64,000 nt of DNA from Streptomyces roseus (lineage in GTDB: Bacteria > Actinomycetota > Actinomycetes > Streptomycetales > Streptomycetaceae), in NCBI RefSeq assembly GCF_001044425.1, contig NZ_LFML01000074.1:1-64000 (forward strand), read 5' to 3'. Shown here in pieces: positions 28,010 through 36,502 of the stretch. The notes below the pieces were generated by a model. That model saw only the letters and a program-made list of their open reading frames with translations, searched no databases and was not told where the DNA came from. Both the position numbers and the translations under genes were made by a program. Every line of letters starts with the position of its first letter. Within the stretch, counting starts at the first letter, position 1.

Positions 28010-29848
28010 CTATGAAGTCACCGGGCGCAGCCGGACCTTGACCTTGATCCGTCCCTGGACGTCCGGCAGCCTGACGGTCAGACCGTCGGCGTCGAAGTCC
28101 CGGTACGGCTTCTCGTCGATCTCGACGGACGCGATCTGCACGGAGCCGGCGGGCAGCAGGTCGGGTGAGACCCGCAGCACGCGGTCGGGCAGGTTGGTCG
28201 GGTCGGGCTTGAAGTGGAAGTCCATCTCCCGCTTGTTGATCAGCAGGTTGTTGTAGACGGCGGACAGGTAGCAGAGCTCCGCCGAGTGGTACATGGACAT
28301 CGAGTGGCTGCCCTTGAGCCGCTCCGTGCCGAGCAGGTACGGCGTACCGCTGGCGAGCACGTTGAAGTAGACGGCTCCCTCGTCGTGGTCGAGGAAGAAC
28401 GTGTTGTAGAAGGCCTCCGCCTGCCGGGCCTCGCGCAGGAAGGCGTCTCCGCCGACCGTGCCGTTCAGGATGAGGTAGGCGAGGATCGCCTGCTCCTGCT
28501 GCCACCAGGCCTTGCGGTCGTGCCAGGCGAAACGATACGTCTCCTGTCCGTCCTTGCCGACGGACTTGATGCGCTCCACGACGTCGTACCAGCCGCCGCG
28601 CTGCACGTCGCTGCCGACCGCCGGCATGATCTCGCCGATCTTCTTGGCGAGGTCCTGGTACGCCGGCTTGGCCTTCAGCGAGTTCATCCGCATCAGGTTC
28701 CAGGCGATCTTGAGGTTGTGCCCGACGACCGCGCGGTTCTGCTGCCAGCTGTGCGCGGTGTCGTGCGACCAGTCGCGGAAGAAGCGCTCCTGGACGAACG
28801 GGCTGTTCTTGTAGTCCGGGAACTTGTCCGCGATGGTGTCGAAGGTGTACTCCAGGAAATCGGCGTACCTCTGGTCGCCGGTCGCCAGGTACAGGTTGAT
28901 CAGGTAGGCGGGCGCGTGGTCGCCGACCGAGTTCCAGTTCTTGCGCTCGGCGTTCTCGCCGAGGGACTCGTGGTCCGCGCTGAACAGGATCGGGTCGATG
29001 TGCGAGTAGTAGCCGCCCTGCTCCTCGTCCTTGAAGAACTTGTCGAACAGCCGGATGGTGGCGTCCGCGTCGTTCTTGATCCGGATGTCACCGGTGACCC
29101 GGTACGTCTGGATCGGGCCGGCCAGCGCGTAGATCTGCTCGTACATCGGGATCGCGTCGTAGTCGTCGGAGAACTCCGAGGTGAACAGCTTGCGCTCGCT
29201 GTCCCCGTCGACGCTGATGCCGTGGTACCAGAAGACCACGTCCTCCTCGCTGTCCACGACCCGCATGTGCTTGCGCAGGTACTCGGTGCCGCGCTCGGCG
29301 ACCTCCAGGTACTCGTCTTTGCCCGTCAGGAGGTAGGCCGAGGCCATGCCGTAGACCAGGCGGGAGATCGTGTCGGTCTCCTGGACGTGGCTGGCGGTCT
29401 TGTCGCCGCCGAGCCGGATCTCGGTGCGGTACTCGGTGAAGTCCACCGGGCCGTCGCCGAACTGCGCCCGGATGTAGAAGTCGGCCAGCGACTCGATCTG
29501 CTTGACCCACCAGCTGGGCTCCTCGAACCGGTAGTCCTCGGCGCCGCGGCCCAGGAACACCAGCCGCTTGGCGTCGAAGCGCCCGCCGCGCTCCGGATAG
29601 TGGATGCCGTAGACGAAGAGGAACCGGCCCGGCGAGAGCATCTCGTCGATGTGCCCGGAGGCGTCGATGTACGGCTCGTCCAGGTTGCGGACCAGCTCCG
29701 CGCTCGGGTCGCCGGCCAGGGAGACGTCGAACTCCCGCCCGTCCGATGTCTTCAGCCGCAGCAGGCGGGACTCGGAGTCGAAGCGGCCGACGTAGCCCGC
29801 GATGGTGTCGGAGAAGGAGAAGCTCACGGCGTCCGCCATGTCATGCAC
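28010..29848 (-). CDS. AGE-family (N-acylglucosamine 2-epimerase-like) protein with N-terminal extension
   Basis: A 612-residue protein. From about residue 105 on it forms the (alpha/alpha)6 barrel of AGE/cellobiose-2-epimerase enzymes, with RFFRDWSHDTAHSWQQNRA, VVGHNLKIAWNLMR, RGGWYDVVERIKS and the C-terminal GSHSMSMYHSAELCYL supplying the likely catalytic His residues. The family interconverts or isomerises sugars such as glucose/mannose/fructose and N-acylglucosamine. The first 100 residues are strand-rich (GYVGRFDSESRLLRLKT, FLFVYGIHYPERGG) and are not part of the family core, as is the short C-terminal beta region. A second ATG nine bases in (MADAV) is equally possible. It overlaps the VOC gene by 8 bp. 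Substrate unknown. Confidence 0.8.
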   Translation of the reverse strand: MHDMADAVSFSFSDTIAGYVGRFDSESRLLRLKTSDGREFDVSLAGDPSAELVRNLDEPYIDASGHIDEMLSPGRFLFVYGIHYPERGGRFDAKRLVFLGRGAEDYRFEEPSWWVKQIESLADFYIRAQFGDGPVDFTEYRTEIRLGGDKTASHVQETDTISRLVYGMASAYLLTGKDEYLEVAERGTEYLRKHMRVVDSEEDVVFWYHGISVDGDSERKLFTSEFSDDYDAIPMYEQIYALAGPIQTYRVTGDIRIKNDADATIRLFDKFFKDEEQGGYYSHIDPILFSADHESLGENAERKNWNSVGDHAPAYLINLYLATGDQRYADFLEYTFDTIADKFPDYKNSPFVQERFFRDWSHDTAHSWQQNRAVVGHNLKIAWNLMRMNSLKAKPAYQDLAKKIGEIMPAVGSDVQRGGWYDVVERIKSVGKDGQETYRFAWHDRKAWWQQEQAILAYLILNGTVGGDAFLREARQAEAFYNTFFLDHDEGAVYFNVLASGTPYLLGTERLKGSHSMSMYHSAELCYLSAVYNNLLINKREMDFHFKPDPTNLPDRVLRVSPDLLPAGSVQIASVEIDEKPYRDFDADGLTVRLPDVQGRIKVKVRLRPVTS

Positions 29849-30287
29849 CGTCCTTGTCGTGTGAGCGGTCGTCCTCGAATCCCTGACTGACCTCGACGAT
29901 CACCCCGTCGGGATCGCGGACCCACACGGTCCGCCACCCGCAGATGAAGTCGTCGAAGTCCAGCGGGCCCAGGGTCACTTCGGCCGCGTCCCCCAGCTCC
30001 GCCAGGAACGCGTCCACGCTGTCGGTCTGGAAGGCCAGGTGGCGCATCCGGCCGGGGGCCTGCGGCCCGTCGTCCTGCGCCGGCCGGGCCGGGCCGGTGT
30101 CCGCCGCGAAGAGCTCCAGGTACGCGTCCCCCTTGCGCAGGAACACGATCTTGGCCTCGCCGAGGTCGACGACCCTGGCCCGGGTGAAGCCGAAGTACCG
30201 GGTGTAGAAGTCCTCCGTCGTCTTCTGGTCCGCGCAGTTCAGGCCCACGTGCGACCAGACCATGGCGCGCTCCCCGGCGCCGGGCAT
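29841..30287 (-). CDS. VOC-family (glyoxalase/bleomycin-resistance/dioxygenase) protein
   Basis: A 148-residue vicinal-oxygen-chelate protein with paired beta-alpha-beta-beta-beta modules: VWSHVGLNCADQKTTEDFYT at the start and MRHLAFQTDSVDAFLAEL in the second half, ending WVRDPDGVIVEVSQGF. His in SHVGL, Glu in YLELF, His in RHLAF and Glu in IVEVS are at the positions that bind metal in glyoxalase I-type enzymes, so a metal site looks intact. It could be a glyoxalase, an epimerase or a dioxygenase-like enzyme. The ATG at 30287 overlaps the DJ-1 stop (TGATG). Confidence 0.82.
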   Translation of the reverse strand: MPGAGERAMVWSHVGLNCADQKTTEDFYTRYFGFTRARVVDLGEAKIVFLRKGDAYLELFAADTGPARPAQDDGPQAPGRMRHLAFQTDSVDAFLAELGDAAEVTLGPLDFDDFICGWRTVWVRDPDGVIVEVSQGFEDDRSHDKDGA

Positions 30288-30898
30288 CAGGCGCTCCCCC
30301 GGCCCCGCCCCGCCGCGATCAGCTCGATGATCCGGCGGGCGAAGAGGTGGTGATGGGCGCCGGTGCGGCCGGTGACCAGGTCGCCGTCGACCACCACGTC
30401 CTCGTTGACGTACTCGGCGCCCATGTTGCGTACGTCGCCGATGAGGTTGTTGTGGCAGACCAGCTTGCGGCCCTGGATCTTGTCCGGGATCGAGGCGGCC
30501 AGCCACATGCCGTGGCAGATGATCCCCTTGAGGACCGTCGGCTCCTCGAACGCCCGGCGCAGCAGCTCCGTCGCCGGGGCCAGTACGTCCACGTCCTCGG
30601 TGTAGCGCAGCCGGTCGGCCACCATGCCCGAGGGCACGATGATCGCCGCGTACCGGCGCAGCTCCTCGTCGCTCAGCCCCTCCAGGGACTTGTCGGCGGT
30701 GAACGGAGCCCGGTACTCGTGCCCGGAGAAGGTGATGGAGTCGTTGCCCCACAGCCGGGTCAGGAAGTCGACCTCGGCGCCCTCCTCGGCGAACCGGTGG
30801 CCGTAGTAGAAGATCTCCGGCTCGTAGAAGTCGCTCTCGACCAGGACCGCGATCCGGGTCCCGCTCAGCGCGCCCTCGCGCAGTACGGCGTCAGGCAC
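30287..30898 (-). CDS. DJ-1/PfpI superfamily protein, copy B
   Basis: A 203-residue DJ-1/PfpI-type protein with an acidic first element RIAVLVESDFYEPEIFYYGH (Glu at the position that tunes the active-site Cys) and the nucleophile elbow KGIICHGMWLAAS (Cys about 127). The C-terminal part reads GRTGAHHHLFARRIIEL. Members include proteases, glyoxalase III and deglycase-like proteins. It is coupled at both ends: 8 bp overlap with the GMC gene and a TGATG overlap with the VOC gene. Placed beside a VOC protein it may act on the same reactive carbonyl, but this is inference. Confidence 0.85.
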   Translation of the reverse strand: MPDAVLREGALSGTRIAVLVESDFYEPEIFYYGHRFAEEGAEVDFLTRLWGNDSITFSGHEYRAPFTADKSLEGLSDEELRRYAAIIVPSGMVADRLRYTEDVDVLAPATELLRRAFEEPTVLKGIICHGMWLAASIPDKIQGRKLVCHNNLIGDVRNMGAEYVNEDVVVDGDLVTGRTGAHHHLFARRIIELIAAGRGRGSA

Positions 30899-32504
30899 GG
30901 GAGGTCCCCCTCAGGAAGTCGGCCGCGCGCTCGGCGATCATCGCGATGGCGGTGTGGCAGTTGCCCGACGGGACGGCGGGCATCACGCTGGCGTCGACGA
31001 CGCGCAGGTTGCGTACGCCGTGCACCCGCAGCTCGGGGTCGACGACCGAGAGGTCGTCGATGCCCATGCGGCAGGAGCCGGCCTGGTGGTGGTAGCTCTC
31101 CGACTTCTGCCGGGCGAAGGTCCGCAGGTCCTCGTCGGAGACGAAGCCGGGGCCGGGCTGGAGCTCCTGCTTGTACCAGGGCGAGAAGGCCGAGGTCGCG
31201 AAGATCTCCCGGGCCAGCTTGATCCCCTGCACCATCCGCTCCAGGTCCCACCGGTCGCCCAGGTAGTTCGGGTTGATCAGCGGGTGGGCCAGCGGATCGG
31301 CGCTCGCGAGCCGGATCCAGCCGCGCGAGACGGGCCGTACGACACCGGGGAGGATGCTCACCGTGTTCGGGTGGTCTTTGCCGACGATCACGTCGAACGG
31401 GACGTGGACGAAGGCGATCTGCAGGTCGGGAGCGGGAAGACCGGGACGGGACGAGAGGAACAGAGCGCTCTCCGACAGGTTCTGCGCCGGGGGCGGGAGC
31501 TCCTGGGTGACCTCGGCCATCAGCCCGGTCAGTACGTGGTTGTGGAAGTTCTCGCCGACCCCCGGCAGCGCGGCGACCGTCTCGATGCCGTGCTCGCGCA
31601 GCTGCCCGGGGTCGCCGATGCCGGAGAGCAGCAGCAGCTTCGGCGACTCGATCGCGCCGGCGGCCACGATCACCTCGCGGCGGGCCCGCACGGAGTGGAC
31701 TCCGGGCTCGGCGGCCCTGCGGTGCGCGTCGCCCACGGTCCGGCCCGGGAACTCGGCCGCCGGTGCGAGCTGCGTGTACTCCACGCCCGTGCAGGTGTCG
31801 CCGTCGAAGAGCAGGCGGGTGGTCTGGGCGCCGGTGCGCAGCGTCAGGTTGGACCGCTCCAGCGCCGGTTCCAGGTAGGCCGCGAGGGCGCCCTGGCGGC
31901 GCCCGTCGGCCACGTCGATGTGGTGCCAGCCGGTGCCGAAGAGGCCGCGCCGGGGCCCGTCGGTGTTGAAGTCGGCGATCTCCTGGTGGCCGAGTTCCAC
32001 GGCAGCGTCGATGAAGGCGCGGGAGACCGGGTTGGGGCCGTGCTGTCCGGCGTTGGTGATGCGCTGCGGGCCGCGGGTGCCGGTGGTGGGCGCGGTGGCG
32101 TCCTCCTGGCCCTCCAGGAGGGCGAAGTAGGGCAGGACGTCCTCGTACGCCCAGCCGGCGGCGCCCTGGTACGCCCAGTTGTCGAAGTCCGAGGCGTGGC
32201 CGCGGATGTGCATCATGATGTACAGGTTGCTGCTGCCGCCGGGGGCCTTGCCGCGCGGTTCGTAGGTGCGGCGGCCGTCGAGACCGGGCTGCGGGACGCT
32301 GGTGTAGCCCCAGTCGACGGGGCCGCCGAGCAGCTTGTACCAGGAGGACGGGTCGTCCACCTCGGGCGGGATGCGGTTGCCGCCCGCCTCCAGGACCAGG
32401 ACGGAGGCGTCCGGGTCCTCGGAGAGCCGGTTCGCGAGGACGCTGCCCGCGGTGCCGGATCCCACGATGACGTAGTCGTACTCTTCTCTCTCCGCGTTTC
32501 CCAC
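30891..32504 (-). CDS. GMC-family FAD-dependent oxidoreductase
   Basis: A 537-residue flavoprotein with the FAD-binding Rossmann motif DYVIVGSGTAGSVLANRLSE (about 10-29), the ADP-binding Glu in VLVLEAGG, the GMC signature APGGSSNLYIMMHIRG (about 86-101), and the C-terminal active-site region ESYHHQAGSCRMG with the His pair. GMC enzymes oxidise alcohols or sugars (choline, glucose, aryl alcohols) to aldehydes or ketones. Size and the lack of a signal peptide fit a cytoplasmic dehydrogenase rather than a secreted oxidase. Its product aldehyde could be handled by the DJ-1, VOC and ALDH proteins of the run. Confidence 0.9.
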   Translation of the reverse strand: MGNAEREEYDYVIVGSGTAGSVLANRLSEDPDASVLVLEAGGNRIPPEVDDPSSWYKLLGGPVDWGYTSVPQPGLDGRRTYEPRGKAPGGSSNLYIMMHIRGHASDFDNWAYQGAAGWAYEDVLPYFALLEGQEDATAPTTGTRGPQRITNAGQHGPNPVSRAFIDAAVELGHQEIADFNTDGPRRGLFGTGWHHIDVADGRRQGALAAYLEPALERSNLTLRTGAQTTRLLFDGDTCTGVEYTQLAPAAEFPGRTVGDAHRRAAEPGVHSVRARREVIVAAGAIESPKLLLLSGIGDPGQLREHGIETVAALPGVGENFHNHVLTGLMAEVTQELPPPAQNLSESALFLSSRPGLPAPDLQIAFVHVPFDVIVGKDHPNTVSILPGVVRPVSRGWIRLASADPLAHPLINPNYLGDRWDLERMVQGIKLAREIFATSAFSPWYKQELQPGPGFVSDEDLRTFARQKSESYHHQAGSCRMGIDDLSVVDPELRVHGVRNLRVVDASVMPAVPSGNCHTAIAMIAERAADFLRGTSRA

Positions 32505-32517
32505 GAGTCGGCCCCCC

Positions 32518-32889
32518 TCAGCCCTGGCCCAGCACCTGGAAGGGGACGGTGTCGTGGTAGTTCGCCATGTACGCGATCTTTCCGTCCACGATCCGGAAGA
32601 AGTTCATGACCTCGGCCTCGATCGTCTCGCCCGCGGGGCTGACGGCGCTGAGGTGGGAGACGGCGGCGGCCTTCTCCCCGTCGACGAGGAAGTGCACGGG
32701 CTCGTTCCGGAAGACCCGGTACATCGTTCCCATGCCCTTCATCATCGAGCGCAGGACCTCCAGGCCCTCGATGTGTCCGGCGAGCTGCTCGTCCATGACC
32801 TGGTCCTCGGCGAACAGGTCGCACCAGCGGTCCCAGTCCCCGGCGTTGGCGTACTCGTAGTACTTCTCAAGGATCTGTCGTGCGTCCAC
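32518..32889 (-). CDS. SnoaL/NTF2-like protein 1
   Basis: A 123-residue NTF2-fold protein: the N-terminal ILEKYYEYANAGDWDRWCDLFAED is the standard opening helix with the WxxxFAED element, followed by the curved sheet (FRNEPVHFLVDGEKAAAVSH, FFRIVDGKIAYMANYHD). It resembles limonene-epoxide-hydrolase/SnoaL-type small isomerases or hydrolases. It lies 13 bp before the GMC gene and 13 bp after SnoaL-like protein 2, so a dedicated role in the same pathway is likely. Catalytic residues cannot be assigned. Confidence 0.82.
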   Translation of the reverse strand: MDARQILEKYYEYANAGDWDRWCDLFAEDQVMDEQLAGHIEGLEVLRSMMKGMGTMYRVFRNEPVHFLVDGEKAAAVSHLSAVSPAGETIEAEVMNFFRIVDGKIAYMANYHDTVPFQVLGQG

Positions 32890-32902
32890 AGCGCTCCTCC
32901 CC

Positions 32903-33358
32903 CTATCGGTCGCGGCGGGTTCCGTCGGGCGCGAACGGCGCCCAGAACTGGCTGAACGCGGTCGCCGAGTCCCCGAAGAGCCCGTCGCGGCCCTCGATGA
33001 TCCGCCCGTCCCGCCAGCGCATGAAGTGGAAGACGGGGTAGTCCATCCGCTCGTACGGGGACTGGCTCGCCCGGTCGGCTCCGTCGCGCAGGGCGACGTT
33101 GCGGCAGACGTCGGCGCTGCAGTCCTCGCCGACGAGGACCGCCTGGATGTCCATCCGGAAGGTGCCGCCGGTGAGCTTGTGGGTCTGCCCCATCAGCTCC
33201 AGGAAGGCGTCCAGGCTCTCGTACCAGCCGGCCAGCGGGTGGCTTCCCGGCACCAGCCAGCGCAGGTCCTCGGCGTAATACTCCAGGATGCGGGCCCGGT
33301 CCCCGGAGCCGAGTGCGGCGTACGCCGCCTCGACCCGCTCCCGTGTCACTTCGGTCAT
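32903..33358 (-). CDS. SnoaL/NTF2-like protein 2
   Basis: A 151-residue NTF2-fold protein: VEAAYAALGSGDRARILEYYAEDLRWLVPG is the opening helix, with HPLAGWYESLDAFLELM and a sheet ending FHFMRWRDGRIIEGRDGLFGD. This sub-type (SnoaL-like polyketide cyclase/ketosteroid-isomerase-like) is often found beside oxidoreductases. It carries a Cys pair in CSADVCRN that its two neighbours lack. It lies 34 bp after SnoaL-like protein 3 and is not a recent duplicate of it by eye. Function unknown. Confidence 0.82.
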   Translation of the reverse strand: MTEVTRERVEAAYAALGSGDRARILEYYAEDLRWLVPGSHPLAGWYESLDAFLELMGQTHKLTGGTFRMDIQAVLVGEDCSADVCRNVALRDGADRASQSPYERMDYPVFHFMRWRDGRIIEGRDGLFGDSATAFSQFWAPFAPDGTRRDR

Positions 33359-33392
33359 CGTCGCTCCTCCTTCGCCTGCCCTGCTCCCGCGC

Positions 33393-33824
33393 TCAGAGCG
33401 AGCCGGAACCGGGCATCGGGGCCAGGTCGTTGACGGTGTACTGCTTGATCAGCGGTCCGTCGGGACCGGCCACGACCGTCCAGGTCTGGTCGGCGTCGAA
33501 GCCGAGCCACTCGCTGCGGGCGGCCGGCGGGTCCCAGATCTTGGCCTGCCAGTTGACCAGGACCCGGACGACGGCGCGGTCGCCCTCGATGACGGGCTCC
33601 ACCTTCGTGACGGTGTGGACCTCGTCGAAGAAGCGGTGGGTGACGGCCTCGTACCAGCGGCCGAAGCCCTCGTGGCCGATGAAGGTGTCCTCGGGGACCT
33701 TGAACTCCAGGTCCTCGGTGATCATGGCCAGCACCTGTTCGGGCGACAGGTGCCGGTCCAGGGCCACGTACCAGTTCTCCGCGAAGGCGCGGATCGCGTC
33801 CTCGGTCAGCCGCTCGGCGGGCAT
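33393..33824 (-). CDS. SnoaL/NTF2-like protein 3
   Basis: A 143-residue NTF2-fold protein: AIRAFAENWYVALDRHLSPEQVLAMITEDLEFKVP, FIGHEGFGRWYEAVTHRFFD, and a sheet ending DQTWTVVAGPDGPLIKQY. The ATG at 33824 is chosen because it directly follows a GGAGGAGACGC ribosome-binding region; longer upstream frames lie inside the ThDP gene. It is the first of three adjacent SnoaL-like genes, all close together on the same strand. The substrate is unknown. Confidence 0.82.
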   Translation of the reverse strand: MPAERLTEDAIRAFAENWYVALDRHLSPEQVLAMITEDLEFKVPEDTFIGHEGFGRWYEAVTHRFFDEVHTVTKVEPVIEGDRAVVRVLVNWQAKIWDPPAARSEWLGFDADQTWTVVAGPDGPLIKQYTVNDLAPMPGSGSL

Positions 33825-33858
33825 GCGTCTCCTCCTGTCCGTGGTGGTGTGCGGTGCG

Positions 33859-35502
33859 TCAGATCTGTACGTCGACCAGGAACGGTCCGGGGTGCTCCAG
33901 CATCCGGGCCACGGCGGCGACCGCCTCGTCGGGCTTCTCCACCCGCGTCCCTTCGGCGCCGAGCGCCCGGGCCAGCCCGGCGAAGTCGATCTCGGGGTGG
34001 GAGAGGTCGAAGGAGCCCGGGAAGCCGTGCTCCGGGATGTCCCGCTCCCGCCAGTACTGGGCGATGTTGTCGTCCAGCAGCCGGTACTTGCGGTTGTTGC
34101 AGACCACGAACTTGGCGTCGATGCCGTGGCGGACCGCGGTCCACAGCGCCTGGTACGTGTACATCGACCCGCCGTCGCCCGCGAAGCCGACGACCAGGCG
34201 GTCCGGGCGGGCCAGCTTGGCGCCGACCGCCCCTGGGAAGCCCACACCGAGGGAGCCGCCCCGGGTGAGGTGGTAGTCGCCCGGGCGCTCCGGGGGCAGG
34301 TACCGGGTGACCAGCGGCGAGGTGGTCAGCGCCTCGTCGAAGACGATCAGGTCCCCGCCGGTGCGCTCGGCCAGGGTCCGCAGGAAGACGGCCATCGGCG
34401 TGCCGTCCTGCCCGGCGTCCGTGCCCCGGGCGGACAGCGCCCGCTCCCGGGTGCGGGCGTCGAGCCGGGCGGCCGCGGCCGCCCGCCGCTGCGGGCTCAG
34501 CCTGCGCTCCAGTACGCCGGCCAGCGCGCGCAGCGCCTGCTTCGGGTCGGCGGCCAGGCCCAGGTCCACCGGATGGTTCTTGGCGATCTCGTAGGCGTTC
34601 AGGTCGATGTGGACGACCTTGGCGCCGGCCCGGAAGGGGTTCTCCAGCTCGGGGAAGACCTCCGGGAAGATATAGGTGCCGACGATCAGCACCCCGTCGG
34701 CGCCGGCGACGAGCTCCTTGCTGTGCGGGCCGAACATGTGGCCGCTCTGGCCGCGCCGCAGCGGGTGCGAGGCCGCGATGTTCACCTCGGAGGAGTCCAC
34801 CTCGTACACGTCCGCGCCCAGCAGCTCGGCGACGGCGACGAGTTCGCGCTGGGCCCCGGAGAGCGAGACCCCGTCCCCGACGAGGATCACGGGCCGCTCG
34901 GCGGAGGCGAGCAGCTCGGCCGCCCGTCCCACCGAGGCCGGGGAGGGTGCCACGTCGGTGAGCGGTACCTGGGCGGGCAGGACGGGCTCGGAGTTCAGCT
35001 CGTCCAGTACGTCCATCGGCAGCGCCACGAAGACCGGGCCGCGCGGCGGGGTCAGGGCGATCTTGACCGCCCGGCGGACGGTGCGCAGTACGGAGTGCCG
35101 GTCGGTGACCCGGGTCGCGTACTTGGTCACCGGCCTGGCCATCGCCACCAGATCGGACGCCATCTGCGCGTCCATGGCGTCGTAGCGGACCCCGGCGTCG
35201 CCGGCGACCACCACGAGCGGGGTGTGGCCGCGCAACGACTGGTACATCATCCCGATGCCGTTGCCCAGCCCCACCCCGGAGTGCAGTTGGAGCAGGGCGG
35301 CGCCGCCGGTGGCCCGGGCGTAGCCGTCGGCGATGCCGGCGGCCACGGTCTCCTGGAGGGCGAGGACGTAGCAGAAGTCCTCCGCCGCGTCCACCGCGTC
35401 GAGGAATCCCTGTTCCACCGTCCCCGGATTTCCGAACATCACATTCAGGCCGTCGGCCTTGAACTGCTCGATCAGCCTTTCCCGTCCGGGAGTGGCTTCC
35501 AT
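33859..35502 (-). CDS. ThDP-dependent enzyme of the benzoylformate-decarboxylase/acetolactate-synthase type
   Basis: A 547-residue ThDP enzyme with three domains: N-terminal pyrimidine-binding (VMFGNPGTVEQGFLDAV, with the activating Glu in LALQETVAAGIADGYARATG), central (VGRAAELLASAERPVILVGDG), and C-terminal diphosphate-binding with VGFAGDGGSMYTYQALWTA and VVCNNRKYRLLDDN (GDGx23-N type Mg-ThDP motif). Overall layout and the short N-terminus match benzoylformate decarboxylase (MdlC) rather than AHAS catalytic subunits. It should decarboxylate a 2-oxo acid to an aldehyde or carry out a carboligation. No mandelate racemase or dehydrogenase genes are nearby, so benzoylformate itself is doubtful. 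Starts 8 bp after the DJ-1 gene. Confidence 0.87.
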   Translation of the reverse strand: MEATPGRERLIEQFKADGLNVMFGNPGTVEQGFLDAVDAAEDFCYVLALQETVAAGIADGYARATGGAALLQLHSGVGLGNGIGMMYQSLRGHTPLVVVAGDAGVRYDAMDAQMASDLVAMARPVTKYATRVTDRHSVLRTVRRAVKIALTPPRGPVFVALPMDVLDELNSEPVLPAQVPLTDVAPSPASVGRAAELLASAERPVILVGDGVSLSGAQRELVAVAELLGADVYEVDSSEVNIAASHPLRRGQSGHMFGPHSKELVAGADGVLIVGTYIFPEVFPELENPFRAGAKVVHIDLNAYEIAKNHPVDLGLAADPKQALRALAGVLERRLSPQRRAAAAARLDARTRERALSARGTDAGQDGTPMAVFLRTLAERTGGDLIVFDEALTTSPLVTRYLPPERPGDYHLTRGGSLGVGFPGAVGAKLARPDRLVVGFAGDGGSMYTYQALWTAVRHGIDAKFVVCNNRKYRLLDDNIAQYWRERDIPEHGFPGSFDLSHPEIDFAGLARALGAEGTRVEKPDEAVAAVARMLEHPGPFLVDVQI

Positions 35503-35510
35503 GATTCCCC

Positions 35511-36335
35511 CTACCACCCGTAACGGGTGAGACCGTCCTCCAGGACTTCCACGATCTTCTGCCCCGTCAGATAGGAATCGGGGGTGGAACGGCCGGTCAC
35601 GAACGGGTAGTCGACGATCACCGAAAGCGGGTGACCGAAATTCCCGTGGTACGCGCCGCGCGGCCCGGTGGCATCGCGCAGGATGTACTCCAGCGGGTAC
35701 GGCGGCGGACCCATGTTGAAGTCGGTACCGAGGAATCCGGTGCCGTCCTTGTAGTCGTATTCCTTGCAGTGGCCGGTGACGTGCTTGCCCCAGATGATGC
35801 TCTTGCGGTCGCCCCAGTCCCGGGCGAAGGCCAGGCAGGCCACGCCGTAGCACTCGGCGGCCACGACCTTGCCGGCGTTCTTGAAGGCCAGGATCAGCGC
35901 GTGGACGCGCTCGTTGTTGGCGAGGTCGACGATGGGGCCGCTGCCGCCGACGATCAGGAGCGCGTCGTAGCCGGCGATGTCGGCTTCCAGCTTCTCCAGA
36001 TCGCGGTGGTACCCCTCCAGCTTGCGCAGGTAGCCCTCGTCGCTCGTGTACGGGCGCTCGGGTGCCCACGCCTCGATGTCCAGCGGCGTGTCCAGCCGGC
36101 TCGACTGCTCGAACTCCCGCCCCAGCCGGGCGTTCTCCTCGGTGGTGACCGAGCGTCCCAGCGGAGGGTCGATGTAGTTCGCGTCGAGGCTCGGCGGAAG
36201 AGCGTGCGGACGCTTTCCGGTCGGCGTGGCGAATACGACTTCGTAGCCCCGCTCATCGAACTTGGATACCGGGCCTATCAGTTCTTCGGCCCAGTAACCG
36301 TGTTCGGAGACAATGACCAGAATCTTTCTGCTCAC
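35511..36335 (-). CDS. DJ-1/PfpI superfamily protein, copy C (head of the run)
   Basis: A 274-residue member of the larger DJ-1/Hsp31 branch: KILVIVSEHGYWAEELIGP at the N-terminus, a central strand LLIVGGSGPIVDL, and the nucleophile elbow VVAAECYGVACLAFA (Cys about 168). The GTG at 36335 is preferred because it has a GGAGG ribosome-binding site five bases upstream; the frame continues upstream for 55 codons but into the repeat-rich promoter region. It is the first gene of the 24-gene minus-strand run and is divergent from the UBP zinc-finger gene. Activity (glyoxalase, chaperone or other) is inferred from family only. Confidence 0.85.
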   Translation of the reverse strand: MSRKILVIVSEHGYWAEELIGPVSKFDERGYEVVFATPTGKRPHALPPSLDANYIDPPLGRSVTTEENARLGREFEQSSRLDTPLDIEAWAPERPYTSDEGYLRKLEGYHRDLEKLEADIAGYDALLIVGGSGPIVDLANNERVHALILAFKNAGKVVAAECYGVACLAFARDWGDRKSIIWGKHVTGHCKEYDYKDGTGFLGTDFNMGPPPYPLEYILRDATGPRGAYHGNFGHPLSVIVDYPFVTGRSTPDSYLTGQKIVEVLEDGLTRYGW

Positions 36336-36416
36336 GGATTCCTCCAGGCGCCGCCTGTTGTCGTTGGCGTGACCCACACTGCTTGTGCCCGAGGGCTGCG
36401 TCAAAGCGCCCGTATG

Positions 36417-36502
36417 CGACTTCATGAGGTGGGAGGGCAGGTCGCGGGGGCACCTCACGTAGTCGCTTCGGGAGGTCATGAAGTAGCCGCGAGACTTCAT
36501 GA
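36417..36502. promoter_or_regulatory. Four-copy inverted-repeat operator in a divergent intergenic region
   Basis: ACTTCATGA occurs exactly at 36419-36427 (+), 36476-36484 (-) and 36494-36502 (+). A fourth, degenerate copy is at 36451-36466, where CACCTCACGTAGTCGC matches the reverse complement of GCGACTTCATGAGGTG (36417-36432) at 14 of 16 bases. Copies 1-2 and 3-4 form two inverted pairs; the second has 9-bp arms around a 9-bp spacer. The region lies between the DJ-1 gene (-) and the UBP zinc-finger gene (+), so it probably controls both. The binding protein is unknown. Confidence 0.7.
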
